64,000 bases of DNA from Bisporella sp. PMI_857. Taxonomy: Eukaryota > Ascomycota > Leotiomycetes > Helotiales > Helotiaceae. Below, in pieces: positions 21,701-32,570 of the stretch; the stretch's first letter is position 1, and each line of letters starts with the position of its first letter. A program made the translations under genes and the position numbers. The stretch covers positions 682,001 through 746,000 of the forward strand of contig JAJSPD010000007.1 of assembly GCA_021307315.1 (NCBI GenBank), read 5' to 3'. The notes under the pieces are model-generated. The model was not told the origin of the DNA. It saw only the letters and a list, made by a program, of their open reading frames with translations, and ran no database searches.

Positions 21701-24700
21701 TGTGAGTCCTAGATTTTTGGGCGTGCTTGGTAGAACCTCTTTATCTGTGACCTATACTTGCAGCATGCTCGGTACGCCAGGAATTCTTTCTTTAGCTATA
21801 GGAACGCGTCCCCGCGCAGTCTCCGAGACAGGACAATATCCTAAGCTTTATGCGCGACCACCTTTGAATTCATGGCCCTTGAGCACTTCAGAACCAAGCA
21901 GTACTGTACCACAGCATTGCCACGTACTTGGCGTCGGCCTTGGATTCCCCACCACCGTTAGAGGGGGCTTTGTGGCTGAAAACTGCGGGGTAGTCAACGG
22001 CTCAGCCCTGTACCAATTAGCGTTTGTCACGGGCTGACCCTTGCTTAATTTTTAGGGCCGGCACTTCCATTGTGGTTCGATCTAGCTGCTTTTAGCAGTC
22101 TAGTCTGTGTCGCGACCACGTATCTTAGGCAGCGAGAGCATCAATGCGGTGACTTGCAATTCTGGGTAGACGAGATGCAAGCATATCGAAAAGTGGTTGA
22201 TAATTGTATTCGTCTGATGTTAATTCCCTCGAGCAAGATATCTACCAACAAAAGGCAATGGGTACACTGAGTACACCTGTGGCTAAAGTAGAGAGTGGTT
22301 CCTTCAGGGGCTAAGAACGCATGTCTCTCTTAGTTTCAGCATCATCAGAAGAGTAGCGCTCAGCTTTGCAATAACGACTAAGCCCATCAGTCCCTTCAGG
22401 TAAATCTCATTCACTGGCTTGAGGCATTTATCTGGATAAGGAAAATTTAGGAAAGGATCCTAGCGATGTTATTTTCAGGGGCGAATATTCCTGTAGCCTT
22501 CGTATAATTTTTTAAATAACTATGACTAATTTACATTCCTTAGTGGGGCTTCTAGACCTGTTGCCTACATCAGCCAAAGGAGCTGATTGATGTGAATGAG
22601 GGCTGGTTGTCGTTTTCGTTGCCAGCCGCACTCCTGTGGTGGAACATACATCTCCTCCCAACAAGCTTCCCCAATGAGACATACCGGTTTATGACATGTA
22701 GCTTGGGAAGCTTATAGATTAGAATTTTGACTCAGTCCAGCTTTTGCGATCCAGTGGTTAATCGTTGCAATATCATTTGTCAAAATCATTCGTTGGTCAA
22801 ACCGCGCCCGGTGGTTGGGAGGGAACAAGATGCTTTACGTGAAGAGCGGCCCGAATAGTCGTTACTCGCTCGGAGCCAGAATTGGTGGCCCAATCAAAGC
22901 CTGCACACTACAAAAGTATCAAATCTAGGCAAATGTGACATGATTCTCTGTCAAGCGGAGATTTCCTTGATTTTGATTCGAATGTTGAACGACTAGCTCG
23001 AAATTTGCCGGCGAGCTGAGGCGGCTGGCTGTGGCCAGGCACCAGTTTGGATTAAGTCTAGCGCCTTGTTATGCAGCCGCATGCAAGCGGGCATAAATTG
23101 CCCGGTGCAAGTTTATTGGTAACCAATTCTAGCCCAGATAATTCTAGAATTGGAGGGGCAATGAAATGGTAATACTTTCCTCCTCTCCGTTAAGGAAGAA
23201 AAATACGGGGATTTACGGATAACGTGACGCCATGAAAACAGGGGTTGACAATAAGGACCTACACCAATAGCATCATAGTACTTTAGTATTGAGTGGGTCC
23301 TCCTTCTACGTCTAGTACAGCTTGACAACTCCTCCAACACTCTATCACCTTCTTTATATAATCCTATGATACAGCATCCTAGGCGCTTTATTTGATATAT
23401 CCAGGACGTTCTAGGGGAATAGAGTCTACAAGGTAGTGCGCTTCCTAGTAGTTCCTTTGAATCTAATTCTTCATCCAGTTTCACACGCTCTGTTAGATTC
23501 CAATTAGAAAAGTAAGGTGTTGGTACTAAGGGAATTCAGACTTTGGCACATGGCATGGCATGTAAAGCGATACTGTATTTTAGACCTCATTCACTTAGTT
23601 AGAGAACATGCGAGATTTTACAACCATACAACCATGCCCAAAATCCAGTTTTACAACCGGCCCTGTCGACCAACATAAGGAGGCTACCAAATAACCTTGA
23701 TATTATGAAGCTTTGGGTTGTTAACTATATCCTTTGAAGTATAAGTTTAAGCATTGTCTTGCTGAAATATTAACCCAGCCTGTTCCTATTAGTTATACTG
23801 TTACACTGAGGTCGTTAGCTAATTCACGCCTTCCCCACTGTTTCGGGACTCATCTGTCTGCATATACGTCGACAGTATTCCATTTTGCGCAAATATGTAG
23901 CAATAGTTTCATACTTGAGGTTTTTTAGATCAGCTACTTCATTATAAAATCGAGTCAAAGCTCTTCTAAGGTATTCGCCTACAAGCAGGGTCTTTTTCAA
24001 GCCAAACTTTCAATCGATTACTCTATAGCATTGTAAGAATAGGATGTTGGCCCTAATTCAATTTCTTCTAAGCAACAGGATAGTATCTATCCCAGTAAAT
24101 TTGACTGCGAGTAACGTTAAGTTCTTTTTCTCTATTAGCATAATGAATGTTGAACTGACGAGCTATTTGTATGGCAATCTTTTGATCGTGAACAGTCGAG
24201 GTGTTGTAACACTGCTGAGATTTTATTTCTGTTGTTATTGAATTGTACAATTGGGGTGGTTGTTGATGACAACAGTAGTATCATTAATCAAAGGCTTGAG
24301 TCTATTGGCTCAGATCGTTGTTCTTACCTCCTCCCCTAATTTGATTGTATTAGATTATACGAAGCATCGATAGACGTAGTATTCATTTTCTCTTTGGCTA
24401 GTTCCATTTTAGTCTCTGAACGTGAGCTGCTGCTACTTTAACCTGAACCGAGGGTAAGCATACCTAAGCCACGGCTTGCGCCAGCCTGTGAGCCATAATA
24501 TAGAACCCATTTGGTGTCCTATATCGCCAGGCTATAGTTTCCTTACCAGACCTTGCCTTGCCTGGAATCTCGTTTTTGCCCCTTTACATGGCTTTTGCCA
24601 TAAGAGTACGGTGCAATAAGTATGAATCCCCTGTCCGCCAGCCCCAATTGCTTCAGGGTACTCGGGGTGCGTACTGTTAGTCCTGTCACTCTAGGTATAT

Positions 24701-25024
24701 GTCACGCTTAGCAGATAGGGGATTCAAACTTTTGCACTCTACTGTAAGCTGATTTTGGATCTATATTATCAAATAGCACCTGACTAGTAAGCCTACACCG
24801 GATCATAATTTATGGAACACCACCAGCCTGATTTAATATTATTATAAGTGAAGCAACTGTCAAGTTCATTTGTGATAAGAGGTCACACTTACACGCGACT
24901 ACTCCGTTATGAAAGTTATACATACCGTGGTGTTTTTAGCGAACCTCCTTTCTCCATCAGCTAAACGAGGGGGAGAGAAAAAACCTTCCCCTGTCTCATC
25001 GAAACCATAACCACTTACCTTAAT
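18788..25024. other. About 6 kb without a recognisable gene
   Basis: Only short open frames are present, and none has a convincing start, splice pattern and family resemblance. It contains a T13 run (about 21321-21333), a possible Rossmann-like scrap near 21340-21452 and a 142-bp TIR element at 24603-24744. A minus-strand frame at 23113-23484 is open but unrecognised. Confidence 0.5.
24603..24744. mobile_element. 142-bp TIR mini-element flanked by TA
   Basis: Arms of about 37 nt are inverted copies: the left contains GTGCAATAAGTATGAATCCC and the right (reverse complement) GTGCAAAAGTTTGAATCCCC, both continuing CT(G/A)TC(C/T)GC. TA dinucleotides at 24601-24602 and 24745-24746 could be a Tc1/mariner-type target duplication. 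It has no coding capacity. Confidence 0.55.
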
Positions 25025-27141
25025 TAAACAAGATCAAACTCCATTTTCTCTAGCTTCCTAGCCACAACATCGTCCAAAGTTTCACCATACATAATCCCAT
25101 GGACATAGCTAACGCCAAACAGATCAACATTCTGTCATCCACAAAACACACCCCATTCCCAGCACACCTACACAGCAAACCAAAGAAAGGTCCCTAGACA
25201 AATAAGAGCCTGAAGAAGAAGAAAGAAACATACCATTCCCCAACAAACCTCTCCAGACCACTCCTGATCCTCCTCAAAGCAACCGGCACCGAACACCCAT
25301 ACAACGGGCAAATGTAGTCTCCAGCCCTCGTCCCCGGTGGCACAATCCCCAAGTAACCCGTCTCCGAAACCATAAATGCCTTTCTAAGCCTCCGAAAACG
25401 CCGATCTAAGCTCCCCTCATTCGGCTCATCCTGAAGCGGACCAGCGTCTCGAAATCCCCCGTAAACGGACAAAACGATGCGCACGGGTACTTGAACAGCC
25501 TGTCATCGGGAGGGTTCTTGTACGGTTTACCGCCACTATCCGGGTCAGGAACGAAAGTCAATGTTTGCGAAGCTGCGTGCTCGTATTCACAGCACGAGGC
25601 CAAGTCTTGGCAGGGAAAGGAGGAGCGTGAGTATTGACGGGGTAGATGCCTTTATTGCGGTTGGAGGCTTGGTTGGTGATATTGATGGCTTGATTGAGGG
25701 TGGTTTTGTGGTGGGCCCTTTGAGCGGGGGGAAAGTGAATCGTACCGCTGCTGAAATCGACATTGTCGATGTCGAGGTCATAGACGTCGCCGACGTGCTT
25801 CACGGTATCGACCAGGATTCCGCGTATCATGCTCGATCTCGCGCGAGTAAGGCGTTGAGGCACCGGTTCTGCTTTTGGATGCAGAGAAGTCGTCGCTGGT
25901 TTCTCATGCGTTGCGTGCGGGCGTGGCGAAGGACTCCCAGGGTGGAATACTGAGATCCGGCACCCAAGTCGGCAGCGGCGGTGTTCCTTCCAAAAAGCTC
26001 ATACCCCATCTGGGGCCATGACCCGGACAGAGGAAGTCCAGTTCGCTGTTGTGGTAGCGGTAGGTGACTATATAAGCCGCAATTTTGCGGTACATAACAC
26101 TTGGGGGGTCATCAGGGTGGTAACCTGCGTGCGTGACACCACGCCCGTCTATACGGTTAGCCAATCCCAGCAAAGCGCGGGCTTTATCACTTAGTTTTAG
26201 GCAATTGTATTTGGGGCCGAATACCAAGGTATAGTATTCTAGGTGAAATCCAGGGTTTTCGGCCGATCTCGTGCGGAATAGCTCTAGTAACACTTCGGCC
26301 TTGGTGAACGGCGAGTCTCGGATGACTGGGCTGAAAATATCTAGCTTATGAGCGAGCGCAAAGCCAATAATTTTAGTAAAATTGGTGAATTTCCAGAAAC
26401 TCTTCCAGCATATTATGAGCGGGAGTTTTAAGACGATGACTTCTTGCACTATCCACAATCTACCCCACCATCGCCGATCCATGAGCTCTTCCAAACACAT
26501 CCATACTTTACGGGATTATTTGTAGTTGGCGATTAGAGCATCTGAATTGTTCGGGTTTGGATTGTTGAAATGTTTAATGCCGAAATCACTCCGGGATTTC
26601 CCTTCCCCAGCCCAGATCGTTGTCCCCTCCGCCCCCGCATACAGGTCTCGCATGCAATCAATACGCCACCTGACCTCGCCATACTTGCCCTGGCTGATGC
26701 GGATGGCGTCGACCCAGACGACCCAGACTACGGAATATGCGCGTAAGTGCCGTAGAGCGACTTCAAGGTCTCAGGTTGCGGAGAAGATCTGTCCGTCGAT
26801 ATTAATCACCATACGATTGTCGACGGTCTACATGTGTACGATAGTGCTATGTATTTGCTATCCACCGTGGTGATTTATAGCTTGCATTTTAATGCTGCAT
26901 GGAGGTTGGCATTTAGCTCGATCCGTAGGACGCGGACGCGGATGTGGTTCTACCCTTGTCGCGCGGAGAGCCCGTCATAGACTTTTGCGTTGGAGATATT
27001 TATGGCGGCTTGTTTAAGACGTTGCCTTTCCCTCTCGGTGGTGCTTAGAGGGACAGGTGTTTTTTTTGGGGGGGGGGGGGGGGGGGGGTGCACAAAGCGC
27101 GATATATTTGAGTTTCTGCGAAGGTTGTAGGTGGGGAACAT
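25025..27141 (-). pseudogene. HET-domain (heterokaryon incompatibility) pseudogene
   Basis: Successive blocks on the minus strand match a HET protein end to end. They are VYDGLSARQG, HIRVRVLRIELN, YIALSYTC (family YxALSYxWG, with WG lost), VDAIRISQGKYGE (family WVDAICINQ), MRDLYAGAEGTTIW, WGRLWIVQEV, ARALLGLANRIDGRG and, near the end, PPGTRAGDYICPLYGCSVPVAL. An intron 25233-25109 then joins GE-C-YVHGIMYGETLD, the standard C-terminus, to TAA at 25025-25027. In-frame stops (after ARQG, after KCKL, within FSAT/DLEV) and frame changes interrupt it. A G21 tract lies in its N-terminal part. HET proteins trigger cell death when incompatible strains fuse; this copy cannot make a full protein. The block with WIVQEV (about 25904-26500) remains open for nearly 200 codons. 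Confidence 0.85.
27068..27088. repeat. G21 homopolymer next to T8
   Basis: A run of about 21 G follows eight T, within the decayed 5' part of the HET pseudogene. The length may be inexact because of sequencing. Confidence 0.8.
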
Positions 27142-27846
27142 ATCTTGAAGGTCGAGAGAGTTGCTTTCGCACTATCGACTTGTGAATCATCTTCTGAGGC
27201 ATCATCCGAGTCATCCTTGAGAGGATATACACAATATCTGCCAATAATATATAGTTCGTTTTGTTTTAACCGTTAATAATACTAGTATATTAAATGTACA
27301 TATACACTGTATATGCTAGCTCTATACAGATTCTTTTAATAACTTGTTATTAGTCAATATAAGTATGCAAGTATATACTAAGCAAAAATATCAGATTAGC
27401 AAGCATGTGTTTAGCGTATACTTAGCGTTGTTTCTACTTTGGCCAAGCCTTAAAAGCACTGTTTTCTACCCTGGATCAACTTTTACTAACGTAAAACCCT
27501 CTACCCTGGCCCAACTGTGACCCCAGAGACAATTACTTTTGAACGCCGGAGTTATCTGAAGGATTTCTTTTAAGCAACAAGGACGAGTCGGTTAGTGGAT
27601 GAATATTGGAGTGAAGATAGTAACAGAGAAAGTCGTGTATTTTGTTCGAGATTTGCTGCAAGTGAGTTCATACTTCAGACCGACCGCGCTTTAACTTCCT
27701 ACCTATCCTCTTAACAGAAGAATTTTGCGTAAGTGGGAATTCCACTATTTACAATGGGATTGTCTCTACAAGCTACAACATATTGTAAGGCTCACCTATA
27801 TAAGATTGATAATTGTATCACTTATGCGAAAACCGCATTGGATTTA
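27142..27846. other. AT-rich, no gene recognised
   Basis: The stretch lies upstream of the HET remnant and left of the next TIR element. Nothing codable was seen. Confidence 0.5.
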
Positions 27847-28277
27847 TTTGGGTACAATTGAAACGGCCGTCACTAGCGCCTACACACCAAAAGCCACGGC
27901 ATGCTGCTTTTATTCCGCTAGGGCAAGACTTGGTGAAATTGTGCATTTCGATCTTGCGCTACTTGACACATAATGCTTATATTAAATTACAACTTTAAAA
28001 AAATTAAACTTGATTTATTTAAATTTAAATAATTTATTCAAAACTAATTGTTTTAATGTATATTTATATATAATTTGTAACAAGACTTGTTTAAAATTCA
28101 AAAACTGATTTTAAATAAAATCAGGTTTAGTGTGTTCGCTTAGTACAACGGCAAAACAAAATTCTGAAAGTAGAAAAGTGTGCACGTGAGTCTCGCTTAA
28201 CTCCTTAAACAAGGAAAAAAATAATGGAGAATATTTTAGCGCTAATGACGGCCGTTTCAATTGCACCCGTTTTTTTT
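27847..28277. mobile_element. About 430-bp TIR element (MITE-like)
   Basis: The left end carries GGGTACAATTGAAACGGCCG and the reverse complement of the right end GGGTGCAATTGAAACGGCCG. Both continue TCA(C/T)TAGCGC, so the arms match over about 30 nt with two or three differences. The interior is very AT-rich and non-coding. TA dinucleotides sit just outside both ends (27845-27846 and 28278-28279), compatible with a Tc1/mariner-type insertion. A poly-T run next to the right arm makes that boundary uncertain. Confidence 0.65.
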
Positions 28278-28673
28278 TAGGCCAGTGCGGCATATCAGCC
28301 ACATGTACTGTGCATATTACTCAACACAAACCTTTTTTTGTTATCAGTCCTCGACTTGGAGTGATAAGGAACATGCGGCACCTAAGCAACGAGGCTTGCA
28401 TCAAGGTTTATGTGGGATAAGAGCCCAATCAGTCCAGCCAACTCGGGGCTAGCTACAACTACAATCCATTAAAAAGGTTAAGGTGGCTTTCCCGTTGTCT
28501 ACTCTGCACCGATCTCGGCTCATTACGATCCTATAAAGAGTACCATCCTCCGACCTCATAGCCCACTGAATCCGGTTGTCTAGCATGCTCGATATTATTT
28601 CGATAGTTCTATCCTCGGGACTTCTCCAGCGACGATCCGGGCCATAATTCTACTAGGGAGGTCTTCATCAGCA
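28278..28673. other. No intact gene
   Basis: The stretch lies between the TIR element and the plus-strand HET remnant. Parts may be the decayed N-terminus of that HET gene, but no block is clear. Confidence 0.4.
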
Positions 28674-29230
28674 TTGCCCACAACTAGTGCCTCAAGAACT
28701 CCTTTAAATGTTCAAGTGAGCAGAATGGATGATATCCTCCGACTTTGTAACTGTGTTATTCACCTCAAGCATATAGGCACATATGCCAAGTGGCCAGGCA
28801 TTGGGATCGGTCGCAACGTATCCATCGACCCAGGGACATATTTTTCACTGGCCAAAAGCTGGCTTCAAGACCGTCTTGACAACCACTCTCAAGGTCCTGA
28901 ATTTAAGCCATATTCCCTCCCGAGCAGGGCTCTAAATCTATACACTCAAACCCTCTGTCATAAAGTCTGTCTCCCATCGCCAAAAAATGGAGAAATGAGA
29001 ATTTGCGCAACGCTCAGCCGCCGTTGGGGGACGGGGATGCCCTCCGGCTAGAATCTACCAATATTGACGTCATTGAAAAGGGATATAGGTCTATAGTCTA
29101 CCCAAAAAAATTCCAGGACGCAATACACATCATTCAATGTCTCGGAATTTAATACCTATAGCTCGATTCTTTGTGTATCCTCCAAGACGACCCCACAGGT
29201 GGGACCAAGGAACCCAGCTAAATGATTATC
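28674..29230 (+). pseudogene. Second HET-domain gene remnant
   Basis: The plus strand reads DPGTYFSLAKSWLQDRLDNH, LPSRALNLYTQ and ICATLSRRWGTG (family YATLSHCWG). After a frame change it reads YPKKFQDAIHIIQCLGI, YL-x-LDSLCILQDDP, where the two Trp/Ile-type positions of YLWIDSLCIIQDD are broken by TAA and TAG. This is the first half of a HET domain of the longer fungal type (a small N-terminal helix, then HET). The orientation is opposite to the other HET pseudogene. The remainder is unreadable. Confidence 0.75.
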
Positions 29231-30002
29231 ATCTACACCAATAGAAATCCGTCCAGCTAATATTCCATGTCCGTTCCCACTTGTGTTATTCTTTTGTTTT
29301 ACAACCACACATTGTCAAAACAGATTTCCGAACCATCATCTATTTTAGGAACTCCATAATCCCAAACGCCTGCCTTATTCTTTATGAAGTGCTGCTTGCT
29401 CATGTTCTGTGATACTATTGCTAAACATAAACTATTTTTGGAGGGGGGCCGATCTTGAATACCAAAGTAGTGGTATTCCTGCAGGTCCATAGTGGGAAGT
29501 GCCTTAGTTTGTAACACTACATATCGGAGATATCGCTTCTAAAGTATTTTAGAGTACGGATAGTGGAATACGTCTCCTAATCGTACTGCTAGCCGGGGTG
29601 CTTGCAACTGGGCATTGTGTCTACTCCCATATACCTCTTATCTGAGCATACTACCTTCGACTTTCTATCGTTCTCTAAAAGAGTCTCAATTCTAAAAAGT
29701 TTATGAAACTACATATTTTATACTTCCTGGTCTAAATGCGCAACCTGTGCGCCTTTGCACACTCATGCGGCTACCATATCTGTTTCATTCGGCACTGCTA
29801 CTGCAAAGCTGGAACCTGTCCATTCGATCGGATTGTTCGGTGCATGCAAGTGGTTGATTAAAAGTACCGCACCACAGTGCACTTGGGCCTATAAAATAGG
29901 CGCGGGTAAGGGGGTCGGGGGGTCGGGGGGCCGGGGGTCCATGGTTATATTATCATTAATCCTATAAGGGACTATAATTACTAAAGCGTTAGGATACATA
30001 AA
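29231..30002. other. No intact gene; decayed HET tail possible
   Basis: MIIIYTNRNPSS on the plus strand may continue the HET remnant. A minus frame at 29299-29517 is open but unrecognised. A G-rich tract lies at about 29905-29940. Confidence 0.4.
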
Positions 30003-31000
30003 CTAGGCAGGTTCTTGAAATAGCGTGTGGAGAACTTGTTTATAAAGCAGCCCGTAATTAAAAGTTTCTAATCTCAGAGGCTCGTTTGTTTCCCAATCTT
30101 CCAGCATCTGATAAAATATATATCGGCTATTAATTTGAGCAGTTTCTAACACTGCCAATCCCATATCCCGACAGTCACCCCATTTTGTTGTGTGTATGAC
30201 TCTGTTTAGAGGCTCCCAAGGGTCAACTCCTTCGTATGGCAAAAGCCTCCCAAGATCCCCATAGCCCCATACAGCCGCCATATGAAGCATGACTGATGTC
30301 ATCCGAGCACCTTTTCAATCAGAAATCTTACAAGATCCAGACAATCTTCTATTACTATCTCGTAAATGTCACCATCGCTAGATTCTGGCTTTCGGTATAT
30401 CTTCGCCTTATAAAAGATGGCTGCTTCGAGAGCTGTGAAGCTAGCTAACTTGCAAACACCTGGCTGATTGACATCCACTTTGTATTTGCCAACTAGAAGC
30501 TTTACAATATCGTATCTACGGAACAGCGCAGCACCTTACAGTGCGGCCAAACCTAAGATTGGAGCCGCAGAAGAATGAATATCGTCTCCGAGATTAATTA
30601 GCTTCTCCAAAACGGCAGTAGAAGCAAATTATGCAGCTTGCCGAACAGCCGTAAGACCCCAGCCTTCTACTAAAGGTGCGTTGGCATCAGCACCATGGGC
30701 GGTCAGAAACTCAACCATATCAATAGTGCAGACACACCTAATGGCGGTGGTGCCCAGACTTTCCGGCGGCGCATTGATATCACAACCAAAGTAAACCAAT
30801 CTTTCGACAATATCTTGATAGCCCCGACTGACGGCAAGTTACAGACCAGCACCATCATTGATGCTAGCCCTTGTTGCACGAGAAGCTCAACTATAGTTAA
30901 GTGGCCTCCCCCGACAGCCATTGGCAAAGGGGAATTAGTGCCCGGAGGTGTTGCAAAGTTTGCAGAAGCCCCTCTCTCTAATAATAACTGAATGCAACTA
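30003..31000 (-). pseudogene. Ankyrin-repeat gene remnant
   Basis: Reading the minus strand from about 30990 gives a chain of ankyrin-like units: SPLPMAVGGGHLTIVELLVQ, LQLAVSRGYQDIVERLV, MVEFLTAHGADANAPL, GLTAVRQAA and FTALEAAIFY. Stop codons (for example after RQAA and after LAAL) and frame changes separate them. The last part (30003-30302) stays open for 99 codons but lacks clear repeats. Ankyrin arrays bind proteins; in fungi they often follow HET or NACHT domains, and a HET remnant sits 0.8 kb away in the opposite orientation. Confidence 0.65.
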
Positions 31001-31752
31001 ATATGGCCCCAAGGTAAAGCCTATACTCTTCTTTCACTGTCTAAGGAGGCCTAGATGTACAAAGCTACCCTTTAAAAGTCGACTACGCGAGGGTAACCTT
31101 CAATTTATACGTTGGTGCGGTACACTACTTCCTCCAAAAAGATTTTGGTGGCACAGAGAATCCTAGGGGTGCTTTATTTGGCCTCGAGTGAAGTCCCTAC
31201 GGACCCAGAGAGCGCAACCTCGCGGGTTCCTCTCTAAGGCAGCGACGAAGGCTCACCTCTATTCCTGCAGGCAGCTCCCTTGATCCTAGATAGGTGGCAA
31301 GTAAGGACCAACGGAAAGTGCTATTCGAGAAGGGTGATAAGATGCGTCTAGTCCTACATGGCCCGAGGGTTTCAAATGCCACAGAGTTCGTCCTTAGCCC
31401 AGACAGAGAGCACAGGGATGTTTATTGGTCTTTAGGTTCTGTAAAAAATATCCTGGGGTAGAAAGGAGGATATTAAATAAAAGCAACCTTTTAAATATTT
31501 CGCATGTAGTTATAGCAGTCCTCTTTTATAATACTATCTGACACTACGAATATGCGATACGTGCCAGGGAAGGTGATCAAAAGTTCTATGCCAATGGGAT
31601 CAGCCAGGAAGACCCCGGAACTCTGTGATCTGTCTCTGTTCTCCCAGTGCTGTCATCCGATCTACTATAAAATCACTGCGAAATGACCTGAAGGACAGTG
31701 CCTTCAATGAATTATCACAAACGAAGCCTTCCTCCCTGCGAGTAGTTGGCAG
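31001..31752. other. No gene recognised
   Basis: Slightly GC-richer DNA near 31190-31380 has an open minus-strand frame without recognisable similarity. No tRNA or rRNA structure was found. Confidence 0.45.
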
Positions 31753-32259
31753 ATGGCTGTGTTCATCCCAATTCGCGATCAGGAGCGAGGGAAGAACATG
31801 ATGCCTGGAAAAGGTTACGCTAAGGAACTGAAAGGGAACAGCGGCAAAGACTTGAGAACCTTACCAGGATTAGCTTCGCTGCACCGTTGGCCAGCTGGGA
31901 AATACGACAGTGGGACCCCAAAGATTCGACCACCATACCATCTTCAAATCAGTAAAGAGGTGCCACAAATCAGGTACAGCACTAGTCTGAAGCTACTGCC
32001 CACAACAAGAACGGCGAGTGCTCTTGCAGAGGTGCGGAAGCAGATACCGCAACAAGTGGGGAGCAGCTACACCAACAACTATGTTTATCATCTCACATTG
32101 GCTTACTTACTGCAAGAACTGATTCAAGGTGAATCGAATGAACTCAAGGAGTTTATAGAGCAAAGTGTCAGCAGTGTCCTGGAGCCCATTGAATTTGATA
32201 CGGTCAGCCTATTTTCGTTTGAAATCACGCAAAGGTTTAACCCTGAGGTGTTCTTATAA
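31753..32259 (+). CDS. Possible 2H-phosphoesterase-like (DUF1868-type) protein or fragment
   Basis: An uninterrupted 168-codon frame runs from ATG to TAA. The second half, YVYHLTLAYLLQELIQGES...FDTVSLFSFEITQRFNPEV, resembles the C-terminal half of DUF1868/2H phosphoesterases, including the H-x-T motif (HLT) and the closing FE-x-M/T-x-x-F segment. The first half is weaker: RPPYHLQI sits where the first HxT motif would be expected but lacks the Thr. If real, it might act on 2'-5' or cyclic phosphate linkages, but a missing first histidine motif would make it inactive. It may be a 5'-truncated or decayed copy at the edge of the gene graveyard. Confidence 0.4.
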   Translation: MAVFIPIRDQERGKNMMPGKGYAKELKGNSGKDLRTLPGLASLHRWPAGKYDSGTPKIRPPYHLQISKEVPQIRYSTSLKLLPTTRTASALAEVRKQIPQQVGSSYTNNYVYHLTLAYLLQELIQGESNELKEFIEQSVSSVLEPIEFDTVSLFSFEITQRFNPEVFL

Positions 32260-32570
32260 GTAGGTAAGGTAAGATATGGAAGTAGCTGGTAGGAAAACCA
32301 TATGATTACACAAATTGGAAGTATTCTTCAGTCAGTTTCTTGTCAATGAGACTAGGCAAGGACATCATACACCCTTAGCAAAAATGCATGCGTCGATCAT
32401 TATACTAAGCTACCTCTTTTTTGAGAGCTAAAGTACAGAATCTATAAAACGACAGAGATATAGAGGCCCTTGGTTGGGTAAAATAACGAGAAATTACGAG
32501 AAATAAACTTTTCCCTGCATTTTTTCCTGCATTTTCGAGCAAGGCCACCTAAGAACGATTAAATAGCCCA

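Noticed and set aside
21702..22037. 111-codon plus-strand ATG-like frame
   Set aside because: Composition and context do not support coding, and there is no recognisable domain.
23113..23484. 123-codon minus-strand open frame
   Set aside because: Starts without ATG, no splice signals or family match; surrounded by non-coding AT-rich DNA.
24711..24744. Possible tRNA T-arm (ATTCAAACTTTTGC)
   Set aside because: No acceptor, D or anticodon arms fit; it is one arm of an inverted repeat.
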